Shown: positions 1-8,649 of the stretch, in pieces | Numbering within the stretch: the first letter of the stretch is position 1 | How the letters are laid out: every line of letters begins with the position of its first letter | Assembly (NCBI GenBank): GCA_013349615.1 | Contig: DUZJ01000006.1 | Location: 1 to 64,000, forward strand | Origin: Planctomycetota bacterium | GTDB taxonomy: Bacteria; Planctomycetota; Phycisphaerae; Sedimentisphaerales; Anaerobacaceae | Reading direction: 5' to 3' | DNA length: 64,000 nucleotides | Translations under genes and position numbers: made by a program | The notes under the pieces: generated by a model | Database searches by the model: none | Told to the model about the DNA's origin: nothing | Seen by the model: only the letters and a program-made list of their open reading frames with translations

Positions 1-97
1 AGAGGGCTTCATAAATGCCTGCAAGCCTTATGGCATTAAGAACGTCGCCAGGACCGGAACAATCGCAATGCCCCGAGCGGCAAAAACAGAGCCATAG
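1..97 (+). CDS. ilvN: Acetolactate synthase small subunit, C-terminal end (partial)
   Basis: Only the last 31 codons are in the window, read in frame 2 and ending at TAG 95-97. The visible tail contains KPYGIKNVARTGTIAMPR, the typical end of the regulatory subunit of acetohydroxyacid synthase, which binds branched-chain amino acids for feedback control and stimulates IlvB. The fragment is too short for the ORF track. ilvC follows 3.1 kb downstream on the same strand, so the usual ilvB-ilvN-ilvC order holds but is interrupted by an unrelated secreted-protein gene. Identification rests on this short motif plus synteny. Confidence 0.75.
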   Translation, partial: EGFINACKPYGIKNVARTGTIAMPRAAKTEP

Positions 98-580
98 CTC
101 ATACTGTGTCGGTTTTTGCACAATACGCACCAATATCTCCAGCAGAAGTAAATTTCTTGCCTAACGGGGGACTTTTAACCCGGATTTGCCGCAGATGAAG
201 CGTGATTTGCCATAAATGAAACGCCAGTTGTAGCATATTATTGATACCTGTGTTGTTAATGGAATCTGCCCGGATGGTCAATTTCAGGGTTTTTGGGGTC
301 GTTTAGGGGGTCGTTTAGCCGTCGCCGGCACGGCGACGAATATAGTTTGTTCCATTAGAAAAACAGTTATCATTAAGCGTGATATGTCGCAGATGAAGCA
401 GATTTTGCTTGTTTTAAGGCTCTTGATGTGTTATTATGAGACGAGCACGATGTAGCGGTGCCCTTTTTAGTGCGCCGCGATTGGAAAGGAGATAATGCTT
501 ATGAGATGACATATTGGTTTTTTCAGGATTGGTGCAATTCGTATTAAGAACAGAAACTATAATTTGAAAGGAACAAGAAA
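98..580. other. Intergenic region with a GC-rich hairpin
   Basis: No convincing gene is visible; the minus-strand ORFs here are short and unrecognisable. A twofold direct repeat of GGGGTCGTTTAG (about 296-318) runs into the hairpin CGTCGCC-GGCAC-GGCGACG at 320-338, which could end the ilv transcript but lacks a T-tract. A Shine-Dalgarno-like AAAGGAAC stands about 10 bases before the ATG at 581. Confidence 0.4.
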
Positions 581-2011
581 ATGAAAAAACAGTATTTGAC
601 AATTTGTATGGCTGGGTTAGTGTTGATCTCAACAGCATTTGCTGAACCTGTTGGTTTTGATAATTTACAAATAGCCTCCATTACTTATGGTACGGTTGCA
701 GATGAGGGGAACCCTCGATTAATGGCCGCTTATAACAACAAGATTTACTTCATTGTTTCAAATGATGGGAGTGCTACTCCATCAAAAGTGCGTTGCTATA
801 CCCCCTCGGATGGATGGTCGAATTCCGTAAATCATTCGATTATTGAAGAAACAACTGGAAAATTTGTAACGTTACGACAGATAAATAACTTACTTTACTT
901 CTCAGACAATCTTGGCAATGTGTACTCTTACAATGGAACTTCACTTACGGAGATGTCCGGGACACCTTTTACGGTGAGTGATTATGTTTCATCAATTGGG
1001 GAGTTCGATGGATTGATGTATTTTGGCACTTCTACAAGCAATATCTTTCGGTATGATGGATCCACTTATGAACGAGTTTATGAAGTTACCGAGGATAGGT
1101 CATCTATAATAGATATGGTTGCCTGGCAGAAAGATGGGTATCTTTATGTATCTGTCGGACCTCGCAAAGGTATATGTTGTCCGGCTACTGGTTATGTTAT
1201 AAGGTCAAACAGCGGAAATGCTGATTTTTGGGAAACAGTTCTTAGTGGAAATTATTATAGCATGCTTTTCATCCCAACTGCGGATTACCTTTATACTGCT
1301 GTTATGGATACGGCGTATTCACACAGCAGCACTGTTCGAAAAAGTAGCAACGGAACAGATTACCCAATTATCTATGGACCTGATGGTCAGTATAAGAGGG
1401 CTTGGGGATCACTTTATCACGAAGGATTAGCTTATTTTTTTGCAGATGATCGTATTAGTGGGCTTGGAGAAATAATTGTTGACGATAATGGATCTGTGAG
1501 TCGTACGATATATCAAAATTGGCAGATAACACAAGCTGTAGAATTAAATGGCGAAGTTTATGCTTTGGCGACAGATTCTAGTAATGCTCTTTCTCCTGCA
1601 AATGTGTATTTGATAACTACCGCCCCCGAATCCGCCACACTTTTGGTGCTAATTGATATTGAACCTGACACTCTCAACAAGAAAAGCCATGGCAAGTGGA
1701 TAACTGTATACATTACATTGCCCGATGGTTTTGATGTCGGAACAATCGACACTTCGAGCATTGCAATCACGTCGCTAATTGGTGAAACCTGTGATCCACA
1801 GTATACACAAGAAGCAGACCTCAGCTTTACGCCTCAAGTTGGTGATAGAGACGAGGATGGCATTTTGGACCTTACAGTGAAATTTGATCGTCAGGTGCTG
1901 CTGGCTAATCTATGCTTAGATGATGTTAGCATAACGATATAAGGTGAATTGACAACAGGTGAGCTTTTCAGTGGAAGTGACAGCATACGAATAATTGACC
2001 GAGGAAAGTAA
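581..2011 (+). pseudogene. Secreted propeller-like protein with in-frame TAA near its C-terminus
   Basis: The open frame 581-1942 encodes 453 residues with an N-terminal signal peptide (MKKQYLTICMAGLVLISTAFA). Repeated YFGTSTSN/LYVSVGP/YSYNG-type strands suggest a beta-propeller. The C-terminal 90 residues (IDIEPDTLNKKSHGKWITVY...) form a small domain also found at the end of the giant beta-helix protein in this window. That domain should end in a G-x-L/F-T-x-G-x-x-F-x-x-x-D-x-I strand. Here the strand (GELTTGELFSGSDSIRIID) lies in the same frame just after TAA 1940-1942 and stops at 2009-2011. The last strand is therefore cut off by a nonsense codon, or reached by readthrough. Function unknown; probably envelope-associated or secreted. 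Confidence 0.6.
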
Positions 2012-2042
2012 AACCAACGCCGTGTTTCTACAGACTGTAACG

Positions 2043-2075
2043 GAGCCGTGAGGACACTGATAATACTCACGGCTC
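2043..2075 (+). terminator. Strong hairpin after the secreted-protein gene
   Basis: GAGCCGTGAG and CTCACGGCTC form a perfect 10 bp stem around a 13-base loop, 30 bases after the readthrough stop. It is followed only by TACTTTGTTGG, so it would be a poor intrinsic terminator without a proper U-tract, but it may protect or end the transcript. Confidence 0.5.
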
Positions 2076-2585
2076 TACTTTGTTGGTGGTCTGGCTTTAC
2101 AAAGGAAACACAGGGCAAAATAGCTTTGAGTGTTGGGTTTTTAAGTTTTGAGTGAAAAAAGCGAATTGTCGCCATTGCTGTCACAAGGTGACAATGTGTC
2201 GCAGCAATGCCAACGCGTTTATTAGCGTGAGGAGGTTTTATTTGCGCTCTTTTTTTATGCTCTTTCCCCGTTGAATCGGGGTTCGGATTCTATCCAGAGT
2301 TTCTCAAACTCAGAATGAGCGTAGATCCCGCACCAATTTTGTTTTTTAAATTTGGTGCGTGGACAATCTCCGAAATCCCTGTTCCATAAGCACTTGTCCG
2401 CCTCAGGCGGATCCCTCTTCCCCTGATGTCCGGCAACCTGATACTCTGATATCCTGATATCCACTTCCTGTTTCCCTGTTGCGCTGAAAGTCCGGCCCCT
2501 GAAAGTCCGGCCCCGGGACGGATTGGACGGAATAAACTTTTTTCTCTCAGCATCTAATAAAAGTCCAATATTTTTAATTATTTAC

Positions 2586-2614
2586 TTTACATCTAACATT
2601 TCCTATCGTATAAT
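2586..2614 (+). promoter_or_regulatory. Putative sigma-70 promoter for the ilvC leader
   Basis: TTTACA (2586-2591), a 17-base spacer and TATAAT (2609-2614) match the housekeeping consensus at 11 of 12 positions. It lies in AT-rich sequence 620 bases before ilvC and would produce a long leader that includes the phased repeat at 2843-3078. The upstream stretch 2076-2585 holds only degenerate repeat sequence, for example two tandem copies of CTGAAAGTCCGGCCCC near 2484-2515, and no gene I can support. Confidence 0.5.
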
Positions 2615-2842
2615 ATTTATCAAACTAATATGTTGAAATAGGCTAAAATGGTCAATAATCATTTATCAATATCGAAGATCCGGCCTTCCTTGGACGGACT
2701 GAATAGTAAATTAGGAAAACTTATAATAGCCACAGAAGCCGTAACCCCCCAAACCGCCTATTCAGCCCACACAGCCAAAAGGTTCTTGTGGTTCGCTCTA
2801 TCACTCTGTTCCTTTGTGCCTTTGTGCCTTAGTGGCATCTTT

Positions 2843-3078
2843 ACAACTGTAGAGGAGTCTCTACAAATCAGCCTTTTTATGCAAAACAAAGCCAATTTCC
2901 AAAAAGGCAAAATGAACGTAAGCCGAGTATCAACAAAGGATTGCGAAGATGAGACACTTGGTCAACGCGGGAAAAACAAACCCAATTCAAACCCAATACA
3001 AACCCAATCAAACCCAATTAAAGCCAATAAAATGCCAAAACAAAGCCAATACAAACCCAAACAAAGCCAATTTCAAAG
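2843..3078 (+). repeat. Dispersed phased-A-tract repeat, copy 1 (ilvC leader)
   Basis: This block is closely similar to 45924-46155 upstream of nadK. Both start with ACAACTGTAGAG, then a small inverted repeat (here TGTAGAG-GAGT-CTCTACA), a shared middle part starting at TTTTATGCAAAACAAA, and a tandem array of AAACCCAAT/AAAGCCAAT units repeating every 10-12 bases. The frame is open in both copies and reads MQNK..NFQK...NPIQTQSNPIKANKMPKQ. Peptides of this sort recur as hypothetical proteins in planctomycete genomes (recollection, not searched). I treat it as a repeat rather than a gene because the array is a DNA-level periodicity with no ribosome-binding context. Confidence 0.75.
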
Positions 3079-3237
3079 GCAAAAAAAATGCTGCTCTCCA
3101 CCTTTATGCTGTGGGATATCTAAGGAAAAAATGATATTCTGTAACCTTATTAATAGGAAATATCAGTTTAATATAATTGCTGGGAAAATATCGAATAATA
3201 AAACAATTTGAAAAAACTGGATGAAAAGGGAAATATT

Positions 3238-4242
3238 ATGGCAGCAAAAATTTATTACGAAAAGGACGCCCCGATAGATGCGTTAAAGGGTAAAAAAGTA
3301 GCGGTTATCGGCTACGGCAGCCAGGGACACGCGCACAGCTTGAACCTGCGCGACAGCGGCATACAAGTGGCGGTGGCCGAGCTGCAAGGCACGGACAACT
3401 TCAAACTGGCGACCGAACACGGCTTCACGCCGTGCGATATAAAGCTGGCTTGTGACGGTGCGACGCTGATTATCGTAACCATCCCGGACGAAATGCAGGC
3501 AAAAATATACGCCGAGCAAATCGCCCCAAACCTGGTCGCCGGTCAGACACTCGGTTTTTGCCACGGCTTCAATATTCACTTTAAGTATATTGAGCCGCCT
3601 AAGGACGTGAATGTCGTGATGATTGCCCCGAAGGGGCCGGGGCACCTGGTTCGCAGTGAGTTTGAAAAAGGCGGCGGCGTGGCAAACCTGGTAGCCATCC
3701 AGCAGGATGCGACCGGCGACGCCAAACAAATTGCCCTCGCCTGGGCAAATGGAATCGGCGGAGCCCGGGCAGGCGTTATTGAAACCACATACAAAGAAGA
3801 GACCGAGACGGACCTTTTCGGCGAGCAGTGCGTCCTCTGCGGCGGCCTGACGGCACTTATCAAAGCCGGCTTTGAAACGCTGGTGGAAGCCGGATACCAG
3901 CCTGAGATAGCTTATTTCGAATGTATGCACGAAGTCAAGCTCATAGTTGACCTTATGTACCAGGGCGGGTTGAGCTATATGAGATACAGCATATCGAATA
4001 CCGCTGAGTACGGCGACCTGACCCGCGGGCCAAGGATTATCACAGAGCAAACAAAAGCCGAAATGAAGAAGATACTATCGGAGGTTACATCCGGCGAATT
4101 CGCCAAAGAATGGGTCAACGAATACCAATCCGGATTAAAGAACTTCAAGGAACTGTACGATAAAGACTATAACTGCCAGCTGGAAACAATTGGCAAAAAA
4201 CTGCGTAAAATGATGAAGTGGATAGACTCAAAGGAAATCTGA
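3238..4242 (+). CDS. ilvC: Ketol-acid reductoisomerase
   Basis: Converts 2-acetolactate or 2-aceto-2-hydroxybutyrate to the dihydroxy acid in valine/isoleucine synthesis, using Mg and NAD(P)H in the cytoplasm. The N-terminal Rossmann motif [17 protein letters not shown], the KGPGHLVR segment and the C-terminal knotted-domain motifs ([34 protein letters not shown]) identify a class I enzyme. ATG 3238 is preferred over the track start at 3208: it is preceded by GAAAAGGGA and gives about 334 residues, the normal size. The loop after strand beta-2 reads [12 protein letters not shown], without the Arg and Ser residues usual for NADPH phosphate binding, so cofactor preference may differ from the E. 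coli enzyme (inference). Confidence 0.96.
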   Translation: MAAKIYYEKDAPIDALKGKKVAVIGYGSQGHAHSLNLRDSGIQVAVAELQGTDNFKLATEHGFTPCDIKLACDGATLIIVTIPDEMQAKIYAEQIAPNLVAGQTLGFCHGFNIHFKYIEPPKDVNVVMIAPKGPGHLVRSEFEKGGGVANLVAIQQDATGDAKQIALAWANGIGGARAGVIETTYKEETETDLFGEQCVLCGGLTALIKAGFETLVEAGYQPEIAYFECMHEVKLIVDLMYQGGLSYMRYSISNTAEYGDLTRGPRIITEQTKAEMKKILSEVTSGEFAKEWVNEYQSGLKNFKELYDKDYNCQLETIGKKLRKMMKWIDSKEI

Positions 4243-4272
4243 CGGTTTGAGCGACTGCAATGGAGAACTCAA

Positions 4273-5031
4273 ATGCAAAACCAAAACTTAAAGCATAGAA
4301 TTCTCAATTTCGGATTGTGCCTGTTAGTTTTTGCCCTGTGCGGCTGTGCCGCTGTGGATTATGTTAAGCCCGAAGGGCCTCCATCTGATAATCAGCTCGC
4401 CCAGAGCTACTACAGGACAAGGCTTAACGTCAAAACCTCCGCCGATGTGCTGGCTATAATTCACATACCCCGGTATGAGCTGCTCAGTCAGAGCAAGAGC
4501 GTCGTCGCTTCCTCAGGACAGAAGAAAAAGGGCCATAAGATTTGGTTAAAAATGGTCGCCTTCAACGAAAATGACCCTACAGCAAAACGAAAGTACTTTT
4601 TTATTGTAGATGAAAAACCGAAAAGTTTCTGGGTTCAGCCCAAGCGCAGACTCAGATTTGACAGCAAAATGGCTTTGGAAGCGGAGGTCTTTGATGAGCC
4701 TTACGCAAACGAGAGTGCAAGGCGAATCGCAATACTAAGACAGGTTTTAACAAACGTCCGCAAAGATATAAGTGAGGTCGAAAAACAAGATAAAACAGTT
4801 AATGTCTGCGGGATGCTTATCAGCCAGACGCTGGAGACGATTTTGGTTAAACTGGACGCCTCGTCTGAGCTGGCATCAAGGCTAAACTCCCCAAAAGGTC
4901 TTGACTTCGACCATATCACCCTCGGGGCCGGCATCATTTGGATGAACATCGTCGCCGACATCGTAAATGTAAGAATCAGGGTGAACTCGTTTGTACGTAC
5001 CCTCGACGACCCATTCGCCATAGAGGATTAA
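4273..5031 (+). CDS. Putative lipoprotein of unknown function
   Basis: 252 residues beginning with a positively charged, hydrophobic leader and a lipobox (FALCGC, cleavage before Cys about residue 25), so the mature protein should be lipidated and anchored in the envelope. No known domain is recognised. The middle is rich in Lys and charged residues (KKKGHKIWLKMVAFNENDP), followed by a segment with RQVLTNVRKDISEVEKQ and a C-terminal part that looks mixed alpha/beta. It starts 30 bases after ilvC and may be co-transcribed with it, but nothing links it to amino-acid synthesis. Confidence 0.6.
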   Translation: MQNQNLKHRILNFGLCLLVFALCGCAAVDYVKPEGPPSDNQLAQSYYRTRLNVKTSADVLAIIHIPRYELLSQSKSVVASSGQKKKGHKIWLKMVAFNENDPTAKRKYFFIVDEKPKSFWVQPKRRLRFDSKMALEAEVFDEPYANESARRIAILRQVLTNVRKDISEVEKQDKTVNVCGMLISQTLETILVKLDASSELASRLNSPKGLDFDHITLGAGIIWMNIVADIVNVRIRVNSFVRTLDDPFAIED

Positions 5032-5132
5032 CGCTCAAAAAATAAGAGTGGGTCTATAAGCCGAGTTCTGTACGCCGTCACAACTGACGGGCGGCGGCCA
5101 TTTATCTTGACCAACTGTTACCAGTTGGCTCC

Positions 5133-5238
5133 CCCGCACCTACTTTGAGATTCCAACGCAAATCCCCGCTTTTGTGCTTCGAACAACAATCAAGTTTCAT
5201 CTGTCGGGTCAACGTTAGCATCTCAAAGTAGGTGCGGG
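5133..5238 (-). repeat. 106 bp palindromic insertion in rnpB, before P18
   Basis: CCCGCACCTACTTTGAGAT (5133-5151) and its exact reverse complement (5220-5238) form a 19 bp stem closing a loop of about 68 bases. In RNA orientation it falls between GGTAGGTCGCTT and GAGCCAACTGG, where most bacterial RNAs run straight on. It shares its outer 10 bases (CCCGCACCTA) and its length with the insertion at 5480-5584; the interiors differ. Confidence 0.8.
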
Positions 5239-5479
5239 AAGCGACCTACCTGCTGTTAATACCCGGGCCGAGTACCAGCTGCTTGGTCTTGCAGGCGGTG
5301 GGGTTTACCCTGCCGACACCGTCACCGGTGCCGCGGTGCGCTCTTACCGCACCATTTCACCTTTGCCTGTGTCCCGACGAATCGAGGCCATCGGCTGTGT
5401 CGTTTCTGTGGCACTTTCCCGCGAGTTGCCTCGGGTGGCCGTTAACCACCACCGTGCCCTGTCCTGCTCGGACTTTCCT

Positions 5480-5584
5480 CCCCGCACCTATTTGGTTCAT
5501 TGTCTGCAACCACAATTGCTGCGATATCTCTCACCTTTTTCCTCAGACACTCTTGGTTCGACATTAAGCCAAATAGGTGCGGGG
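5480..5584 (-). repeat. 105 bp palindromic insertion in rnpB, helix P3 region
   Basis: CCCCGCACCTATTTGG (5480-5495) and its exact reverse complement (5569-5584) form a 16 bp stem directly next to the conserved GAGGAAAGTCC, that is, at the end of helix P3. The closing bases match those of the other rnpB insertion, which suggests two insertions of one element family rather than ordinary helix growth. Confidence 0.75.
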
Positions 5585-5654
5585 CGACCGCCCGACCCAC
5601 TCTTTTAATTGACTATTGACTACGTATTATTATAGCAAAAGTTTGTTGTATTAT

Positions 5655-7264
5655 CTACTTTTGAATTTCGATATGTTTCTTGAAGTGCTCATCATCGGTA
5701 TTTGGGAAATCGCTTCTGAAGTGCACCCCTCGACTTTCCTGGCGATTCTCAGCCGCCTGGGCCATCAGCAGTGATACCGTCAACATATTCTGACATTCCC
5801 AGCCCTGTTGCGAATCAAAGATTTTGTCCATTACATAACGCTGCCAGAACGTGATAATCTCCTGTGCCTCGCTGAGCGGCTGTGCCGTTCGGGTGATGCC
5901 GACATTTCGCCACATAACAGCTCGCAGCGAGTTTCCAACGTCAGCGGTGTCCAGGCGACTGCGGTCTGAATGCGGGATTTGATATTTTATTAGTGGGTGC
6001 TTGATATGGGCCACACTTGCTTTTGTCTGCGGGCAGACGGATTGTCCCGCTGTTTTGCCGAATACCAGGCCCTCGAGCAGCGAGTTGCTGCCGAGTCGAT
6101 TTGCCCCGTGCAGACCGGTCGATGCTATCTCTCCACAGGCATAAAGATTTTCGATGCTCGTCCTGGCTGAGGTATCTGTTTTAACGCCGCCAATCATATA
6201 GTGAGCGCTCGGTCGCACGGGAATCAGGTCCCGGCTGACGTCTATGTCGAAACTCTCACACAACTCGAAAATATGCGGGAATCTTTTTGCAAAATGCTCT
6301 TTATCAAAGTGCCGAACATCCAGAAAAACATGCGTTGAGTTCGTCTTGAGCATATGGGCCAGGATGGCTCGGCTGACAATGTCACGCGGTGCAAGCTCCG
6401 CGGATTCGTGGTAGTCCTTCATAAAGCGCCGGCCTTCGTTGTCCAGCAGCACTGCGCCTTCACCGCGGAGTGTTTCGGTAATTAAGGCCTCGAGGCCCCT
6501 GCGATGTAAAGCGTAGTCGGGTGGAACTGCATAAACTCCATATCCTGCAATATGGCACCGGCCCGGTAAGCCATAGCAATGCCATCGCCGGTCGCAACTT
6601 CCGGGTTGGTCGTCTCGCGATAGAGCTGCCCTGCCCCCCCGGTTGCAAGGATTGTGTTTGCAGCCCAGATTATCTGGTCGGCGCCATGTGGACGGTGCTT
6701 ATCATAGCCGATTATCCCGACGCACTCATTGCCGTCGTTTGTCAGCAAATCGATGCTGTAGAAGTTCTCTATTATCCTTATATTCGAATTCTGCCTCACC
6801 TTTCTTATGAGCGCCTCTGCAATTATCCTCCCTGTTTCATCGCCGTGGGCGTGAGCGATACGAGGGAGTGAGTGGCCCCCTTCAAGCGTCGTGGCAATAC
6901 GGCCGTCGATTAAATCAAACTCAGTACCCCAGCTCAATAATTGCTCGATAAGCTCCGGCCCCTGGCGAACGACAAAGCTCACCACACCTTCGTCACTCAT
7001 GCCGCATCCGGTGTTAATTGTATCGGCTATGTGTAACTCAAATGTGTCTGCTTTATCAAGCACTGAAGCGATTCCCCCCTGGGCCTTCCAGGTATTGCTG
7101 TTCTCCAGAGTATCTTTGCAGACGATGATGACGTTGCACCGCTCGGCCGCCTCGATAGCAGCACGAAGACCTGCGATACCTGCTCCGATTACCAGGCAGT
7201 CGGCAAAGAGCTGGTGCGTTGAAATAGAGTCGATATTTACAAGATAACGCCTAAATTCCGGCAT
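5655..7264 (-). pseudogene. nadB: L-aspartate oxidase, frameshifted
   Basis: Flavoenzyme that oxidises aspartate to iminoaspartate for NAD synthesis. The 5' part (7264 down to 6482, 260 aa) has the FAD-binding GAGIAGLRAAIEAA, GGIASV and QFHPTTLYIAGAS motifs. The 3' part (from about 6488 down to 5655) continues in another frame with LITETLRGEGAVLLDNEGRR, HGANRLGSNSLLEGL and the ESRGVHFRSDFP motif. The frames join cleanly if one G is added in AGGCCTTAATTACC near 6487, giving 536 residues, the normal family length. This is either a one-base sequencing/assembly error or a real recent mutation. No other NAD-synthesis gene is adjacent; nadK is 40 kb away. Confidence 0.88.
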
Positions 7265-7411
7265 AAAACTGCCTCTAAAACAGCGAAAAATGCAAAACTT
7301 TAAAAATGGCCGTTTTTAGTTTTTCACTCTACATTTTACGCTTTTATGATACCTGAAAATGCGGTTTTTGGAAAGGGGCACAAAAAAATTAAAAAAATAT
7401 GATTTCTCCGC

Positions 7412-7482
7412 TTGACAAATTGCCAATAATACCTTACACTGTATAGTATATTAAACTTTTCAGTATAAAGTATAGCATAGTA
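7412..7482 (+). promoter_or_regulatory. Promoter and likely autoregulatory operator of the padR gene
   Basis: TTGACA (7412-7417), 17 bases, TACACT (7435-7440) is a good housekeeping promoter. Directly downstream, overlapping the expected transcription start, is a dense cluster of TATAGTATA, AGTATAAAGTATA and GCATAGTA. Such a cluster is a plausible binding site for the PadR protein encoded 45 bases further on. PadR-family repressors commonly control their own operon; the exact site is my inference. Confidence 0.5.
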
Positions 7483-7526
7483 ACGGGCCGGGAATGCCCC
7501 ATTGGGTTTTGTTAGGGAGATGAAAC

Positions 7527-7901
7527 ATGACGCGACTTAGTAAGCAGACGCTTGACGGCAACGTTGAGACGCTGATTTTAGCTGTTCTCAAGGCTGGGCC
7601 AAGCTATGGCTACGCCATCGTCAAAGAGTTGAACGAGCGGGCGGAGGGAATCCTGCAGCTCGGTGAGGGGACTATTTATCCGGTGCTATATCGGCTGGAA
7701 GAGAAGAAATTGATAGCTGCAAGGTGGCGTTTGGCCGAAAATGGCAGGCAGCGAAAATATTATCGTCTAATCTCCAAAGGCCACAAAGCCCTTGCCGCCA
7801 ACCGCCGGCAGTGGCAGATGCTCTCGGCCGCGATGGGCAAAGTCCTGGGTTCTGCAGAGAACCTTCTACCCAAACCTCAGGTAAAAGGAGCGACAATATG
7901 A
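7527..7901 (+). CDS. PadR-family transcriptional regulator
   Basis: 124 residues with the winged-helix pattern of PF03551: LILAVLKAGPSYGYAIVKEL, then GEGTIYPVLYRLEEKKLI, the Y-P-x-L-x-R-L-E signature of the recognition helix and wing. The TAA-free coding start at ATG 7527 follows AGGGAGATG. Its stop (TGA 7899-7901) overlaps the ATG of the next gene as ATGA, so the two are translationally coupled. This matches the widespread pairing of a PadR regulator with a membrane protein of the DUF1700/permease-prefix kind. The ligand is unknown. Confidence 0.9.
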   Translation: MTRLSKQTLDGNVETLILAVLKAGPSYGYAIVKELNERAEGILQLGEGTIYPVLYRLEEKKLIAARWRLAENGRQRKYYRLISKGHKALAANRRQWQMLSAAMGKVLGSAENLLPKPQVKGATI

Positions 7902-8608
7902 GCCGGGCACTGCAAAAATATCTTGACCATGTTATGCTCTACGCCAATCGAAAGGAACAAGACGCGGCAAAAATCCGAGTTGAGCTTGAAGACCATTTGC
8001 GCCAAAAGATGGCCGACCTCCAGGCCCGGGGCCTGCCGGGCGAAGACGCCGTGTTTCAAGCAATTGAAGACCACGGCACCGCGCGGACCGTCGGCTATGG
8101 TCTAAGGAAGGGCTTTGCGCTGCTGGATGTCCGTACCCAGGGCACCGCTCGCGGATTTATCGCAATAGGACCAAGAGCGGTCGGAATAATTGCGTTCGGC
8201 AACGTTGCGGTGGGACTGTTCGCCTTCGGCAATTTCGCCTTCGGCGCTCTTGCCTTCGGATTTTTTGCCATAGCCGGCTTACTTTCATTAGGAGGTATTT
8301 CACTGGCTCCGCTCGGTGCCGCCGTGGGTTTGACGGCAGTGGGGAGGGGCGCCTACGGGATGATAGCATGCGGAGGACTAGCCGTTGGATTGAAGGTCCC
8401 CTGGGCCATTGACGGTGTAAGTTTCCTTAGCGGTGAAAACGGACTACAGTTCCTGCAGCACTTTCGAACCCGTGAAGGTACCGTTGCGCTCATTGCTTTA
8501 ACCTCGTGGCTCTTCCTTATATTTCCTATCATGAATGGGGTTATGTGCAGTATCAAAGAGAATGAGTATAAGAGAATCAAAAAAATTGATCCGAAACTGA
8601 TTGAATAA
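7898..8608 (+). CDS. Membrane protein coupled to PadR, with octapeptide AxGxxAFG repeats
   Basis: 236 residues from ATG 7898 (the track start 7724 lies inside padR). Residues 1-70 are soluble and resemble the N-terminal helical domain of PadR-partner proteins (ARKIRVELEDHLRQK-type, GLPGEDAVFQAIEDHG). Residues 85-165 form a striking hydrophobic array of about eight-residue units (AVGIIAFGN, VAVGLFAFGN, FAFGALAFG) rich in Gly and Phe, then a C-terminal transmembrane helix (VALIALTSWLFLIFPIMNGV) and a basic tail. Likely an inner-membrane component controlled with padR. Function unknown. Confidence 0.75.
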   Translation: MSRALQKYLDHVMLYANRKEQDAAKIRVELEDHLRQKMADLQARGLPGEDAVFQAIEDHGTARTVGYGLRKGFALLDVRTQGTARGFIAIGPRAVGIIAFGNVAVGLFAFGNFAFGALAFGFFAIAGLLSLGGISLAPLGAAVGLTAVGRGAYGMIACGGLAVGLKVPWAIDGVSFLSGENGLQFLQHFRTREGTVALIALTSWLFLIFPIMNGVMCSIKENEYKRIKKIDPKLIE

Positions 8609-8649
8609 AACACCGGTGAACCAGAACCGCAGATGGCCAAATAAAAAAG

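Larger units (their letters stand above)
5044..5604 (-). ncRNA. rnpB: RNase P RNA with two hairpin insertions
   Basis: The catalytic RNA that trims tRNA 5' ends. On the minus strand I see the conserved landmarks in order: GAGGAAAGTCCGAGC near the 5' end, GGTAAGAGCGCACCGCG, AAACCCCACCGCCTGCAAGACCAA, the P18-like hairpin followed by AAGATAAATGGCCGCC, and the terminal ACAGAACTCGGCTTATA. The outer P1 helix pairs AAGAGTGGGTC with GACCCACTCTT, which sets the ends. At about 561 nt it is much longer than the usual 350-400 nt because of two inserts (5133-5238 and 5480-5584). ORFs called across it in the track are artefacts. Confidence 0.93.

Noticed and set aside
2648-3211. 187-residue ORF upstream of ilvC as a protein gene
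   Set aside because: It consists of repeat DNA with no ribosome site, and its similarity to 45924-46155 covers only the repeat; the open frame follows from absence of stops in AAACCCAAT arrays.
3283-4050. 255-residue minus-strand ORF
   Set aside because: Shadow of ilvC on the other strand; no recognisable motif.
5232-5608. Plus-strand ORFs of 111 and 90 residues
   Set aside because: They lie on the opposite strand of the RNase P RNA, whose conserved motifs explain the sequence.
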